48,614 nucleotides of DNA from NCBI GenBank assembly GCA_030667965.1, contig DAOUUW010000004.1:1-48614 (forward strand). The letters run 5' to 3'. The DNA comes from Deltaproteobacteria bacterium (GTDB lineage Bacteria > Desulfobacterota > Desulfobulbia > Desulfobulbales > SURF-16). The notes beneath the pieces are model-generated. The model was given only the letters and a program-made list of their open reading frames with translations. It did not search any database and was not told the origin of the DNA. The position numbers were made by a program, and so were the translations under genes. Positions 35,062 through 42,658 of the stretch are shown here, piece by piece; the stretch's first letter is position 1, and each line of letters begins with the position of its first letter.

Positions 35062-35844
35062 ATGATAACCTTAACAACCGATTTTGGCCTGGCCGATGAA
35101 TATGTCGGGCTGATGAAAGGAGTCATCCTGACAATCTGCCCTTCAGTCCGTATTGTGGATCTCACCCACGGTATACGGCCCCAGGATGTGAGGCAGGCCG
35201 CTTTGCTCATCGCTTCAGCCCATCAGTATTTCCCGGACCATACCATCCATGTTGTGGTGGTGGATCCCGGAGTTGGATCGGCACGCCGAATTATCCTGCT
35301 TGAAGCCTTTGACCAGTTTTTTCTCGTCCCGGACAACGGTGTGGCAAGCCTGCTCTTCAAAAAAGCTGCAAAAGCTTACGATGTCACGGAAAGCAGTCTT
35401 TTCCTTCATCCGACCAGCAATACCTTCCACGGCCGAGACATCTTCGCCCCGGTTGCCGCCCACCTGTCTAACGGGCTTCCTCCAGATAAAACAGGCATGA
35501 AAATTCCCCTTACCTCCCTCGTCCGTCTTCCCCTGGCCCGCACCTGGGAAAAAGACAACCTCCTACATGGCACGGTGATGGACATTGACCATTTTGGCAA
35601 TATTATCACGAATATCAGGCAAAAAACAGCAACTCGGTTCTGTTCGGGTAATTTTCAGAAACTGTCGGTAAGCCTCGGACCACATACAATTATAGGCATA
35701 ATGCCATCATATGATTCGCTTGCACCAGGAACCCTCCTGGCACTTTTCAACAGTCGAAACTTTCTTGAAATAGCAGTAAACCGGCAAAATGCTGCAGAAA
35801 AATTGAAAGTTACACTGAACGATCGTGTGCATTTAAGCATATAA
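35062..35844 (+). CDS. SAM hydroxide adenosyltransferase (DUF62 family)
   Basis: A 260-residue protein of the DUF62 family related to SAM-dependent fluorinase and chlorinase, whose common members hydrolyse S-adenosylmethionine to adenosine and methionine. The N-terminal LTTDFGLADEYVGLMKGV and the conserved VVVDPGVGSARRIILLE, VPDNGVASLLF and GRDIFAPVAAHLSNG motifs are all present. Their usual substrate is SAM and water; halide use is unlikely without the halide-binding residues, which I cannot assess by eye. It is full length. Confidence 0.9.
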   Translation: MITLTTDFGLADEYVGLMKGVILTICPSVRIVDLTHGIRPQDVRQAALLIASAHQYFPDHTIHVVVVDPGVGSARRIILLEAFDQFFLVPDNGVASLLFKKAAKAYDVTESSLFLHPTSNTFHGRDIFAPVAAHLSNGLPPDKTGMKIPLTSLVRLPLARTWEKDNLLHGTVMDIDHFGNIITNIRQKTATRFCSGNFQKLSVSLGPHTIIGIMPSYDSLAPGTLLALFNSRNFLEIAVNRQNAAEKLKVTLNDRVHLSI

Positions 35845-35936
35845 TGTAGTACTTTAAAGCTCATCCCCAAATACCTCTTTACAAAATAACCATTAGCCAC
35901 TAAACTATTTAATTAAATGATTAACCGGAAACCAAG

Positions 35937-36230
35937 ATGAAGACTGAACATGTTGAATCCATTGCCACCCTGCTGAAAACCATGGCCCATCCCATCAGGC
36001 TGAAAATCCTCTGCCTGCTGCAAGACAGGGAAATGACTGTCGGTGACCTTCGAGCTGAAGTGAAAACGACAAACGCCAATGTTTCCCAGCACTTGTCAAT
36101 TCTGCGCAACCAGGGAATCATCTCCTTCAGAAAAGATGCAAATTTCATCTATAATCACATTAAAGACCCACGTATCCTGCAGCTCATTCAAACCATGCGA
36201 ACACTGTTTTGCACGGAGACTGACGAATAG
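35937..36230 (+). CDS. ArsR/SmtB-family regulator, SqrR/BigR/YgaV-like two-Cys type
   Basis: A 97-residue winged helix-turn-helix repressor. The recognition helix region is TTNANVSQHLSILRNQGIISF. It has exactly two cysteines, C26 in RLKILCLLQD (helix 2) and C92 in TLFCTETDE (last helix), and lacks the metal-binding ELCVCDL motif (it reads EMTVGDL). That placement matches the persulfide-sensing SqrR, BigR and YgaV proteins, in which the two Cys form a polysulfide bridge that releases DNA. The next gene on the same strand, after a 257-base gap, encodes a DUF2892 protein; a sulfide or persulfide response is therefore inferred. Confidence 0.85.
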   Translation: MKTEHVESIATLLKTMAHPIRLKILCLLQDREMTVGDLRAEVKTTNANVSQHLSILRNQGIISFRKDANFIYNHIKDPRILQLIQTMRTLFCTETDE

Positions 36231-36487
36231 TTTCTGCTCGTTATAAAATTCGCTTTCCCTGAGGCGCTCGCTGCTGCATAGGACGCACCAACCAGACCCA
36301 CCTGGATCCTTTCAATGTCGAGTTTTTTTACTTCTGCAGTTCAAAATTCCCTGTTTGACATTCGACATTTTTATTCAATATAACAATGTTTCGTTAAATT
36401 AATAAAATTGATGGTCTCGTAAAAAGTTAAAATTGACTTTAAACTTCTGATTTTTCAAAAAAAAGATCCTATTTAAAAGGAATACAA
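36231..36487. other. 257-base gap between the regulator and the DUF2892 gene
   Basis: Contains AATGTCGA/TCGACATT inverted repeat (about 36314-36370) and a copy of the TGATGGTCTCGTAAAAAGT arm (about 36409-36427). The AAAAGGAAT ribosome-binding site of the next gene is at its end. No clear promoter or operator was seen. Confidence 0.4.
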
Positions 36488-36697
36488 ATGATCATCACAG
36501 ACTGGGTTCACGTCATTGCCGGATTTTTCATATTATTAAGCCTTTCCCTGGGGGTGGAGGCAAGTCCGCTATTTGTACATAAATACCGGCTCTGGTTTAC
36601 CGTATTTGTCGGGGCCAATCTCTTTCAGTTCGGTTTTTCAAAATTTTGTCCTCTTGGCCTAATTTTAAAGGTCGTTGGTGTGCCGGAAAAGAAATAA
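36488..36697 (+). CDS. DUF2892 inner-membrane protein (YgaP-tail-like)
   Basis: A 69-residue membrane protein with two likely helices (residues about 5-23 and 33-52) and the family pattern VHVIAGFFILLSLSLGVEA...FTVFVGANLFQFGFSKFCPLGLILKVVG. DUF2892 proteins form the membrane tail of the rhodanese YgaP and are often encoded near sulfide-responsive ArsR regulators. The gene has a good ribosome-binding site (AAAAGGAAT) and is full length for a stand-alone member. It may work with the preceding regulator. No rhodanese domain is fused here. Confidence 0.85.
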   Translation: MIITDWVHVIAGFFILLSLSLGVEASPLFVHKYRLWFTVFVGANLFQFGFSKFCPLGLILKVVGVPEKK

Positions 36698-36734
36698 ACA
36701 TTTGGATAACCCACTAACAGTCAACGATTTGTAT

Positions 36735-36807
36735 CGTGTAGGGTGCGCACGGCGCACCATTTAAAGGACCAATCAATGATAAAGGTGCGCCGTGCGCACC
36801 CTACACG
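36735..36807. repeat. Perfect 24-bp GTGCGCAC-type palindromic repeat
   Basis: Arms at 36735-36758 and 36784-36807 are exact inverted copies with a 25-base loop. Cores such as GTAGGGTGCGCACGGCGCACC are widespread dispersed repeats in many proteobacteria and here lie in the convergent gap between the DUF2892 gene and bioD, where the hairpin could also end transcription. Confidence 0.85.
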
Positions 36808-36849
36808 GTTAACAACAGAGAGGGTGGACCGACGTTACGAGAAAAGAGG

Positions 36850-37563
36850 CTAAAAAGTCCATTTCTCCAATATACCCTTGCCAATCGGCCTGAAGGCCTG
36901 TTGCAATTGTCCATAATCTATCAATCGCGGCAGACGACCGAAAACATCAATTTTGCCAATTTCTGCAACAATTCTCATGTTATCTTGTATGAGAAGATCA
37001 TCTGCGGCCATTTCTGCATTTTCGTCCGAAAAAACAACACCAACAATCGGAAGATTTCTTCTACGTAAGGCCTCAATGGTCAGCAGGGTATGATTGATCG
37101 TTCCAAGTCCGCTGCGGGCAACAATAAGAGTCGGCATGGTAAAACGGCAAAGAAAATCAGCCAGCAAAAGATCCCGGCACAGCGGTACCAATAACCCTCC
37201 CACCCCCTCAACAAGCAGCATTTCATATTCCTGAACAGATTTCTGAAACATTCCGACAATCTGTTCAGGATCAACTACCCTTCCGTCCTGCTCAGCAGCC
37301 AAATGGGGAGAAGCGGCCGTGGGGAAACGAAAAACAACCTGCTGATCGAGCTTCTCCGCATCAAAGGACAAATTGTTTTTATTCAGGCAGAAAAGAAGAT
37401 CTTGCGGCATGTCTCCGCCGGTACTCACCCATTTCTGGTATCCTGCCAAAATGCCCCTCTCCAGTAAAAAGCCAAGCAGCAGTGAACAGACCACGGTTTT
37501 ACCTACTTCCGTGCCGGTACCGGTTATAAAGAGGGCATTCCCGGCTTTATCCATTGCCTTCAT
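36850..37563 (-). CDS. bioD: Dethiobiotin synthetase
   Basis: A 237-residue BioD, catalysing ATP- and bicarbonate-dependent ring closure of 7,8-diaminopelargonic acid to dethiobiotin. The P-loop is GTGTEVGKTVVCSLL near residue 15; later motifs are VEGVGGLLVPL and IVARSGLGTINHTLLTIEALR. The ATG overlaps the bioC stop (ATGA), so the two are coupled. It is the last gene of a minus-strand run with bioC and a BioH-like esterase. Confidence 0.94.
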   Translation of the reverse strand: MKAMDKAGNALFITGTGTEVGKTVVCSLLLGFLLERGILAGYQKWVSTGGDMPQDLLFCLNKNNLSFDAEKLDQQVVFRFPTAASPHLAAEQDGRVVDPEQIVGMFQKSVQEYEMLLVEGVGGLLVPLCRDLLLADFLCRFTMPTLIVARSGLGTINHTLLTIEALRRRNLPIVGVVFSDENAEMAADDLLIQDNMRIVAEIGKIDVFGRLPRLIDYGQLQQAFRPIGKGILEKWTF

Positions 37564-38378
37564 CCCCGGCTCCCCACTTTCGCGTTTGAGGCGCTCAAGA
37601 AAAACACCTGGTAGCTCACCTCATACCCTCCGTGTCCGGCAAACCATTCATCGAGTTTATTACGCCTGCTGCGTGTCAACAAAGGCATGGAGGAGTGATA
37701 GCCGCCGGTGCCGGTTCTCCTGATATGCCCCAGAAGATCTCGTAAAGAAGTGTAGCTTCGTTTATAAATGACTTCAAAAATATCCACTTCATCAAAACAG
37801 GTCTCTGCCATTTGCCGGATCACTTTCTCATCATGAAATGATACCGCAGCAAGCTCAATTCTTTCTCCAAAAAGTTCGGCTAACGCCTGGGCCAGCTCAT
37901 TCATGGTCCGTGGACCGAACAAAGAGGCATGCAACATCCCTTCTCCTGTAAGACAAGAGGCAATACAACGTAAAGCTGCCGGCAGATCATCAAACCACTG
38001 CAGGGTGGCATTGCTGGTAATCAAATCATATGACGATGTATTTTGCTGCAAAAACTCCTCACCATCCCGGCAGAGAAAACGAATGCCCTCTGCTTCACTG
38101 CATTTCTTTCTGGCCCATTCCACCATGGACTCGGAGAAATCAAGCGCCGTAAGGCGGCTCCCAGGAAATCGCCGGGCAACAAGCCTTGTATAATTTCCTG
38201 TGCCACAGCCAATTTCAAAAATTTCAGAGGCGGCAAAATGTGCAGGAATACCGGAAATGAGCTTTGCCCCGCTTGCCTTCTGCACCAGAGCGTAGTTGTC
38301 ATACGTATTCGCTGCCTTGGAAAAACGATGGCGCAGAGATTTTTTTCTCGGATTCGTCATGTTATTGTGATTTTTCAC
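37560..38378 (-). CDS. bioC: Malonyl-ACP O-methyltransferase
   Basis: A protein of 272 residues matching BioC, which methylates malonyl-ACP with SAM so that fatty-acid synthesis can build the pimeloyl chain. Marks are RFSKAANTYDNYALVQKASG near the N-terminus, the SAM-binding EIFEIGCGTGNYTRLVA and LTALDFSESMVEWAR, and SNATLQWFDDL. The start may be GTG 38378 or the ATG at 38360, six codons later. It overlaps bioD and lies 29 bases from the BioH-like gene, forming an operon. Confidence 0.93.
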   Translation of the reverse strand: MKNHNNMTNPRKKSLRHRFSKAANTYDNYALVQKASGAKLISGIPAHFAASEIFEIGCGTGNYTRLVARRFPGSRLTALDFSESMVEWARKKCSEAEGIRFLCRDGEEFLQQNTSSYDLITSNATLQWFDDLPAALRCIASCLTGEGMLHASLFGPRTMNELAQALAELFGERIELAAVSFHDEKVIRQMAETCFDEVDIFEVIYKRSYTSLRDLLGHIRRTGTGGYHSSMPLLTRSRRNKLDEWFAGHGGYEVSYQVFFLSASNAKVGSRG

Positions 38379-38407
38379 CCGAAAATATCAGGAAATAAAA
38401 TTTCTTC

Positions 38408-39070
38408 TTAAAACGCTTTGTCCAACAGCACCAGGTGACCGCTGTGAGGCAGCACATCACAGGATACACCTGGGAAATGTGCCATTTCCTCAACAGGGGC
38501 CACCACATCTTTACGGCCATGGATGACGCTGACTGAGACTCCTTCAGGAACGTAGGCAGGCATGTTCCACCCTTCCAGATAATCCAACCCTGAAAAGAGG
38601 AGATCTTTCCCCGGCCTGGACAAATAATCATCCTGCAGGCAGAGAATAAACTCTTTATAGTATTTTTTATATCCAAAAAAACATTTCCTGTAAAAACCGG
38701 CCATATACCCCTGCAAATCATCCTCGACACCATCACGGATGTCGGCAATCTCGTCTTTGGGCCATTTCCCGCGCATGGCAACTACCTGAAGAGAGTTAAC
38801 CCTCTCCGGGTAAGCCAGACAAAAATCAAGCCCAAGATGGGCGCCCATTGACCAGCCGATAATATTAATTTTTTCAAAGCCTTTTTTGTCCATAAATGCC
38901 GGCAGATCATCATTTAGCCAGGCAGGAGCAAGAAAAGTATTCGGCAAAATTAAATTTTTTTGAGGAAAAAGATGAAACAAATTAACCAGACGATAGTCAA
39001 ACCCCCACCCAGGCAGAAAAAGAAAAGGGGTTTCACTGGATTTTGCGTGAGGCACAAGAAAAAAGGTCAT
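38408..39070 (-). CDS. Alpha/beta-hydrolase, probable pimeloyl-ACP methyl ester esterase
   Basis: A 220-residue alpha/beta-hydrolase with nucleophile S74 in GWSMG, Asp188 in HGRKDVV and His212 in PHSGH, forming a catalytic triad. Directly upstream of bioC and bioD it is the expected partner that removes the methyl ester of pimeloyl-ACP made by BioC, as BioH does. It is shorter and quite divergent from E. coli BioH, ending only eight residues after the catalytic His, so it may be one of the several non-homologous replacements (BioG, BioK, BioV or a new type). I leave the symbol empty. Confidence 0.75.
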   Translation of the reverse strand: MTFFLVPHAKSSETPFLFLPGWGFDYRLVNLFHLFPQKNLILPNTFLAPAWLNDDLPAFMDKKGFEKINIIGWSMGAHLGLDFCLAYPERVNSLQVVAMRGKWPKDEIADIRDGVEDDLQGYMAGFYRKCFFGYKKYYKEFILCLQDDYLSRPGKDLLFSGLDYLEGWNMPAYVPEGVSVSVIHGRKDVVAPVEEMAHFPGVSCDVLPHSGHLVLLDKAF

Positions 39071-39177
39071 GATAAAATTCTATGGTTAAAATTTAAAGTG
39101 GGCTAAAGTGACTAAAATTAAAAGTGACTAAAGTCAAAGATTTTATACCCCTCACAGAATAATTTTCCAGGCCACAC

Positions 39178-40611
39178 ATGAAACGCTATCGACCTAAATC
39201 CTTTCTCATCCTGCTTCTGGCAGCTTTTATTGGTATTGCCGTACCGCTTCTTGCGGGCCTGGGAAGTTCCGCCTATTTTATGGAGAAAATGGCTACGCAA
39301 AGCACCCAGGCAATCTTTCTGTCGACTGGTGCTATTAAAGAAAGCCGTCTTCTTCTGGAGCAACTTGTAGCCCAGGAGCGTCAAGCCCGCCTCTACGATA
39401 TTTTCAATGAACCGGCAAATCTTGAAGAGGTGCGACTCAAACATGAAGCTATCCGGGAAATTCTGCAGCGCCTTTCCATGTTCCCTTTTGCAGACAAAGA
39501 ACAAGAACGACTTGAAACCCTGCAAACCATGGAGAACAGGCTCTTCCAGATTATTATTGATGGTAGCCGGCCTGAAATAAGAAAAGAAGCGCTTGACGAT
39601 TATAAAGCCATCAACAACCTTTGTCGCGAAATACAGACAGCCAGCCATAAATTAATGGTCCAGGAGGCTGAAAATCTTCATAAAGAGACGACCCGCTACC
39701 AGAAATTAATGCTTTGGCGCACTTTTACTCTTTTTGTTATCAGTGTTTTTCTTATATCTATTTTTGTCTTTCTTTTAATTCGCCCCATACGGCAAATCGA
39801 CAAAAGCATTATCCGGTTGGGAGAAGGAGATTTTGTCACGCCTGTTGCTGTTTCCGGACCCCAGGACCTGGAATTCCTCGGCACAAAACTTGACTGGCTG
39901 CGCGAGCGCCTTGGCGAACTGGAAAAAGATAAAAATAAATTTATCGCCCACATTTCCCACGATCTGAAAACCCCGCTGGCATCCATCCGTGAAGGGGCAG
40001 GACTGCTCAGTGACGAAGTTACCGGACCCTTATCCGCCCAGCAGAAAGAGGTTGTCAAAATATTGGTAAACAACAGCCGCCTGTTGCAGAAACATATTGA
40101 AAACATTGTTAATTTCAATATGGCCCAGGCGAGGAAGGCTCCGACCAGAAAAGAACCTTTTCCTCTGGACCGACTCATTTCCGAAGTCACTGCAGATCAT
40201 AAACCCATTCTTATAGCCAATCATCTAACCTTGCAGCAAAACCTTATTCCAGTTATCATTAAAGGAGACCGTGAACAGGTACGTATTGTCATAGACAATC
40301 TCCTTTCCAATGCTATTAAGCATTCTCCCAGCTCAACAAACATCACCATCAGCATGCAAAACACAAAATCCAAGGCTATTGTCCACATCATCGACAGTGG
40401 GCCGGGAATACCCGAAGAAGAACGGTCAAAAATATTTAAACCATTTTTTCAGGGGAAAGCGGCTCAGAAAGGACGCGTTAAGGGCACCGGACTCGGTTTG
40501 GCAATTGCCAAAGAATATATGGAGAACCATCAGGGCACAATTGAACTCATAATCGATGGGGACAACGGGTCTCATTTTAAATTAAGCCTGCCTATTGAGG
40601 AATCAGCATGA
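39178..40611 (+). CDS. glrK: Sensor histidine kinase, GlrK/QseE-like
   Basis: A 477-residue membrane histidine kinase. A membrane segment near residues 8-30 and another near 183-205 flank a helical sensor domain (AIREILQRLSMFPFADKEQERLE). HAMP follows (about 205-255), then HisKA with the phospho-acceptor His in FIAHISHDLKTPLASIREG, and HATPase with N box (IVIDNLLSNAIKHS), G1 (DSGPGIPEEE) and G2 (GTGLGLAIAKEY). It overlaps the next gene by four bases. With qseG and glrR this is the GlrK-QseG-GlrR (QseEGF) arrangement known from enterobacteria. The signal is unknown. Confidence 0.85.
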   Translation: MKRYRPKSFLILLLAAFIGIAVPLLAGLGSSAYFMEKMATQSTQAIFLSTGAIKESRLLLEQLVAQERQARLYDIFNEPANLEEVRLKHEAIREILQRLSMFPFADKEQERLETLQTMENRLFQIIIDGSRPEIRKEALDDYKAINNLCREIQTASHKLMVQEAENLHKETTRYQKLMLWRTFTLFVISVFLISIFVFLLIRPIRQIDKSIIRLGEGDFVTPVAVSGPQDLEFLGTKLDWLRERLGELEKDKNKFIAHISHDLKTPLASIREGAGLLSDEVTGPLSAQQKEVVKILVNNSRLLQKHIENIVNFNMAQARKAPTRKEPFPLDRLISEVTADHKPILIANHLTLQQNLIPVIIKGDREQVRIVIDNLLSNAIKHSPSSTNITISMQNTKSKAIVHIIDSGPGIPEEERSKIFKPFFQGKAAQKGRVKGTGLGLAIAKEYMENHQGTIELIIDGDNGSHFKLSLPIEESA

Positions 40612-41132
40612 ACCGTTTTATTTATCTCATATTTATTTTCACATTTCTCTCTGTCTCTTGCATACTTTTTGCAGGATGCACTCATAAATGGGTGGGAATA
40701 ACTCCCCCTCAGTTAACGGAAGTCTTGGAACTGCGCCCTGCAACGGAGCAAATTTTTTCCTGTCTTGACAACAAACTCAAACTGACGGATGAGCAACGAA
40801 AAGCCGAATTTGATCGCCTCAAAGAATCTTTTGTTGTATCACAGAACAACGAAAATCGGATTGAGTTAATTTGTTTAAGCCTTGCCCGGCAGGACGAACC
40901 CGAACTTCTGCAATACGCACAGGAGCTCGCAGAAGAGATGAAACATCTTGAAACTCCGTCATATCCTGATATAAATGGACTTGCCGCTCTGTTAAATTAT
41001 TTCCAGCATTTGCAGAAAAAACGAGTCAACGACGTTAATCAGGCCCGGCAACAGGTTAATGAACTGAAAAAGCAGCTCGAAGAACTGAAAAGTATAGAGA
41101 AAATCATAAATGACCGTAAAAATGCCAACTAA
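40608..41132 (+). CDS. qseG: QseG-like outer-membrane lipoprotein
   Basis: A 174-residue lipoprotein. Its signal peptide ends in a lipobox, LFAGC, so Cys23 would be lipidated. The rest is helical, with a coiled-coil C-terminus ([30 protein letters not shown]). Position between the GlrK-like kinase and the GlrR-like regulator, and the length, match QseG (YfhG), which interacts with the kinase in enterobacteria. Sequence similarity to QseG could not be measured, so the name rests on synteny. It overlaps both neighbours. Confidence 0.65.
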   Translation: MNRFIYLIFIFTFLSVSCILFAGCTHKWVGITPPQLTEVLELRPATEQIFSCLDNKLKLTDEQRKAEFDRLKESFVVSQNNENRIELICLSLARQDEPELLQYAQELAEEMKHLETPSYPDINGLAALLNYFQHLQKKRVNDVNQARQQVNELKKQLEELKSIEKIINDRKNAN

Positions 41133-42474
41133 ATCCCGCATACTATTAGTCGATGACGACACCGACCTGCTCAGTCTTTTCACCATTCGCCTGCAAAGCC
41201 AGGGGTACGAAGTAAAAACTGCCGAAAGCGCCGAGCAGGCATTGGCCCTTCTTCCAATCATCAACCCCCATATATTGATTACCGACCTGCGAATGGGGGA
41301 AATGGACGGCATGGCCCTTTTTGAAGCCGTACAGAAAATCAACAGTTCCCTGCCGGTTATTGTCATCACCGCCCATGGCTCCATTCCTGAGGCTGTTGAA
41401 GCAACCAAGCTCGGTGTTTTTTCTTTTCTTCCCAAACCCGTTGACAGCCTGAAGCTCATCCAGGAGATAGATTTCGCCCTTGGCATTGCCGGCTCGGCAG
41501 GAACTTCAGAAGAACCGGATGAAAAAGACGACTGGTGCCGGGAAATCATTCACAAAAGCGGCTCCATGACAAATCTTCTTATCAAGACCAAGCTCATTGC
41601 TCAAAGTGACGCAAGTGTCCTTATACAGGGAGAAAGCGGCACCGGCAAGGAACTACTTGCCAAGGCAATCCATCAAGCCAGCCCGAGAAAAGACGGGCCT
41701 TTTGTAGCGGTTAACTGTGCGGCTATCCCCGAAGCCCTGCTCGAATCAGAACTTTTTGGCCATGCCAAAGGTTCATTTACCGGGGCGGCAAACAATTATC
41801 TCGGACTTTTCAAATCTGCCCATAACGGCACACTTTTTCTCGATGAAATCGGCGACATGCCCCTTCCTCTCCAGGTGAAGCTGTTGCGGGTTCTACAGGA
41901 GAAAAAAGTACGCTCGGTAGGTTCCACCGTGCCGGTGGATGTTGATGTGCGAATTATTTCCGCCACCCATCGTGACCTCAAGGAGGCCCTTGAAAAAAAG
42001 GTATTCAGGGAAGATCTTTTCTACCGTCTTAACGTGGTTAATCTCGAGATTCCCCCGTTACGCGACCGGCTCGAAGACGTACCATTACTTGCCCATTATT
42101 TTGTCAAAAAAATTATCAACGGCAGCGGCAAAAAAATCAATGGATTTGCTCCTTCAGCCATGAAACTGCTGATGAAGGTGACATGGCCCGGCAACATCAG
42201 ACAGCTGCAGAATGTTGTGGAGCAGGTGGTAGCCCTTACTACAACTCCGTTAATCACTGACAATCTGCTTTCCGAAGCCCTCCAGGAGGAGCCGAAACAG
42301 ATTATTCCCTTTGCCAAGGCCAGACGCTCCTTTGAACAAGAATACCTCGTAAAACTACTGCAGACAACCAGAGGCAATGTCACCGAAGCCTCCCGCCTTG
42401 CCCATCGCAACCGCACCGACTTCTACAAGCTGCTTAACCGCCACCACATCGTACCCAGCCTTTTTAAGCCCTGA
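41110..42474 (+). CDS. glrR: Sigma-54-dependent response regulator, GlrR/QseF-like
   Basis: A 454-residue activator in three parts: a receiver with phospho-acceptor Asp in [13 protein letters not shown] (residues about 8-120), an AAA+ domain with Walker [16 protein letters not shown] and Walker [14 protein letters not shown], and a C-terminal Fis-type helix-turn-helix ([25 protein letters not shown]). The sigma-54-contacting loop reads GSFTGA rather than the usual GAFTGA (codons at 41770-41787). It overlaps qseG, and an in-frame ATG at 41122 could be the true start. Enterobacterial GlrR activates the small RNA gene glmY and rpoE; no target is seen here. Confidence 0.9.
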   Translation: MTVKMPTKSRILLVDDDTDLLSLFTIRLQSQGYEVKTAESAEQALALLPIINPHILITDLRMGEMDGMALFEAVQKINSSLPVIVITAHGSIPEAVEATKLGVFSFLPKPVDSLKLIQEIDFALGIAGSAGTSEEPDEKDDWCREIIHKSGSMTNLLIKTKLIAQSDASVLIQGESGTGKELLAKAIHQASPRKDGPFVAVNCAAIPEALLESELFGHAKGSFTGAANNYLGLFKSAHNGTLFLDEIGDMPLPLQVKLLRVLQEKKVRSVGSTVPVDVDVRIISATHRDLKEALEKKVFREDLFYRLNVVNLEIPPLRDRLEDVPLLAHYFVKKIINGSGKKINGFAPSAMKLLMKVTWPGNIRQLQNVVEQVVALTTTPLITDNLLSEALQEEPKQIIPFAKARRSFEQEYLVKLLQTTRGNVTEASRLAHRNRTDFYKLLNRHHIVPSLFKP

Positions 42475-42580
42475 TTCATTTCTCTTTTGCTTTCTCGCCG
42501 TACCTTGGGTAAACTACATATTTTAGCTGTGTTCAGGGGATACGTTTTTTCGAAGGTTTAGCTTTCTACGCTTAGCCCCT

Positions 42581-42643
42581 CGGAATCTCGCGGGCTCGCT
42601 TACCTGCCCCTTCGGAGTCTCGCAGGCTCGCTTACCTGCCCCT
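42581..42643. repeat. Tandem 31-bp copies of the TCGCTTACC dispersed repeat
   Basis: Two copies, 42581-42611 and 42613-42643, differ at two positions and share the core CGGA(A/G)TCTCGC...CTCGCTTACCTGCCCC. Related single copies occur at 22773-22800 and, inverted, at 30444-30465. They lie within the 184-base gap upstream of the sulfurylase/kinase gene. Confidence 0.8.
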
Positions 42644-42658
42644 CAAAAGATACTTCAA

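Noticed and set aside
36735-36807. Perfect 24-bp palindrome as a CRISPR or novel element
   Set aside because: Only one unit, with no spacer array; it matches a widely dispersed type of palindromic repeat.
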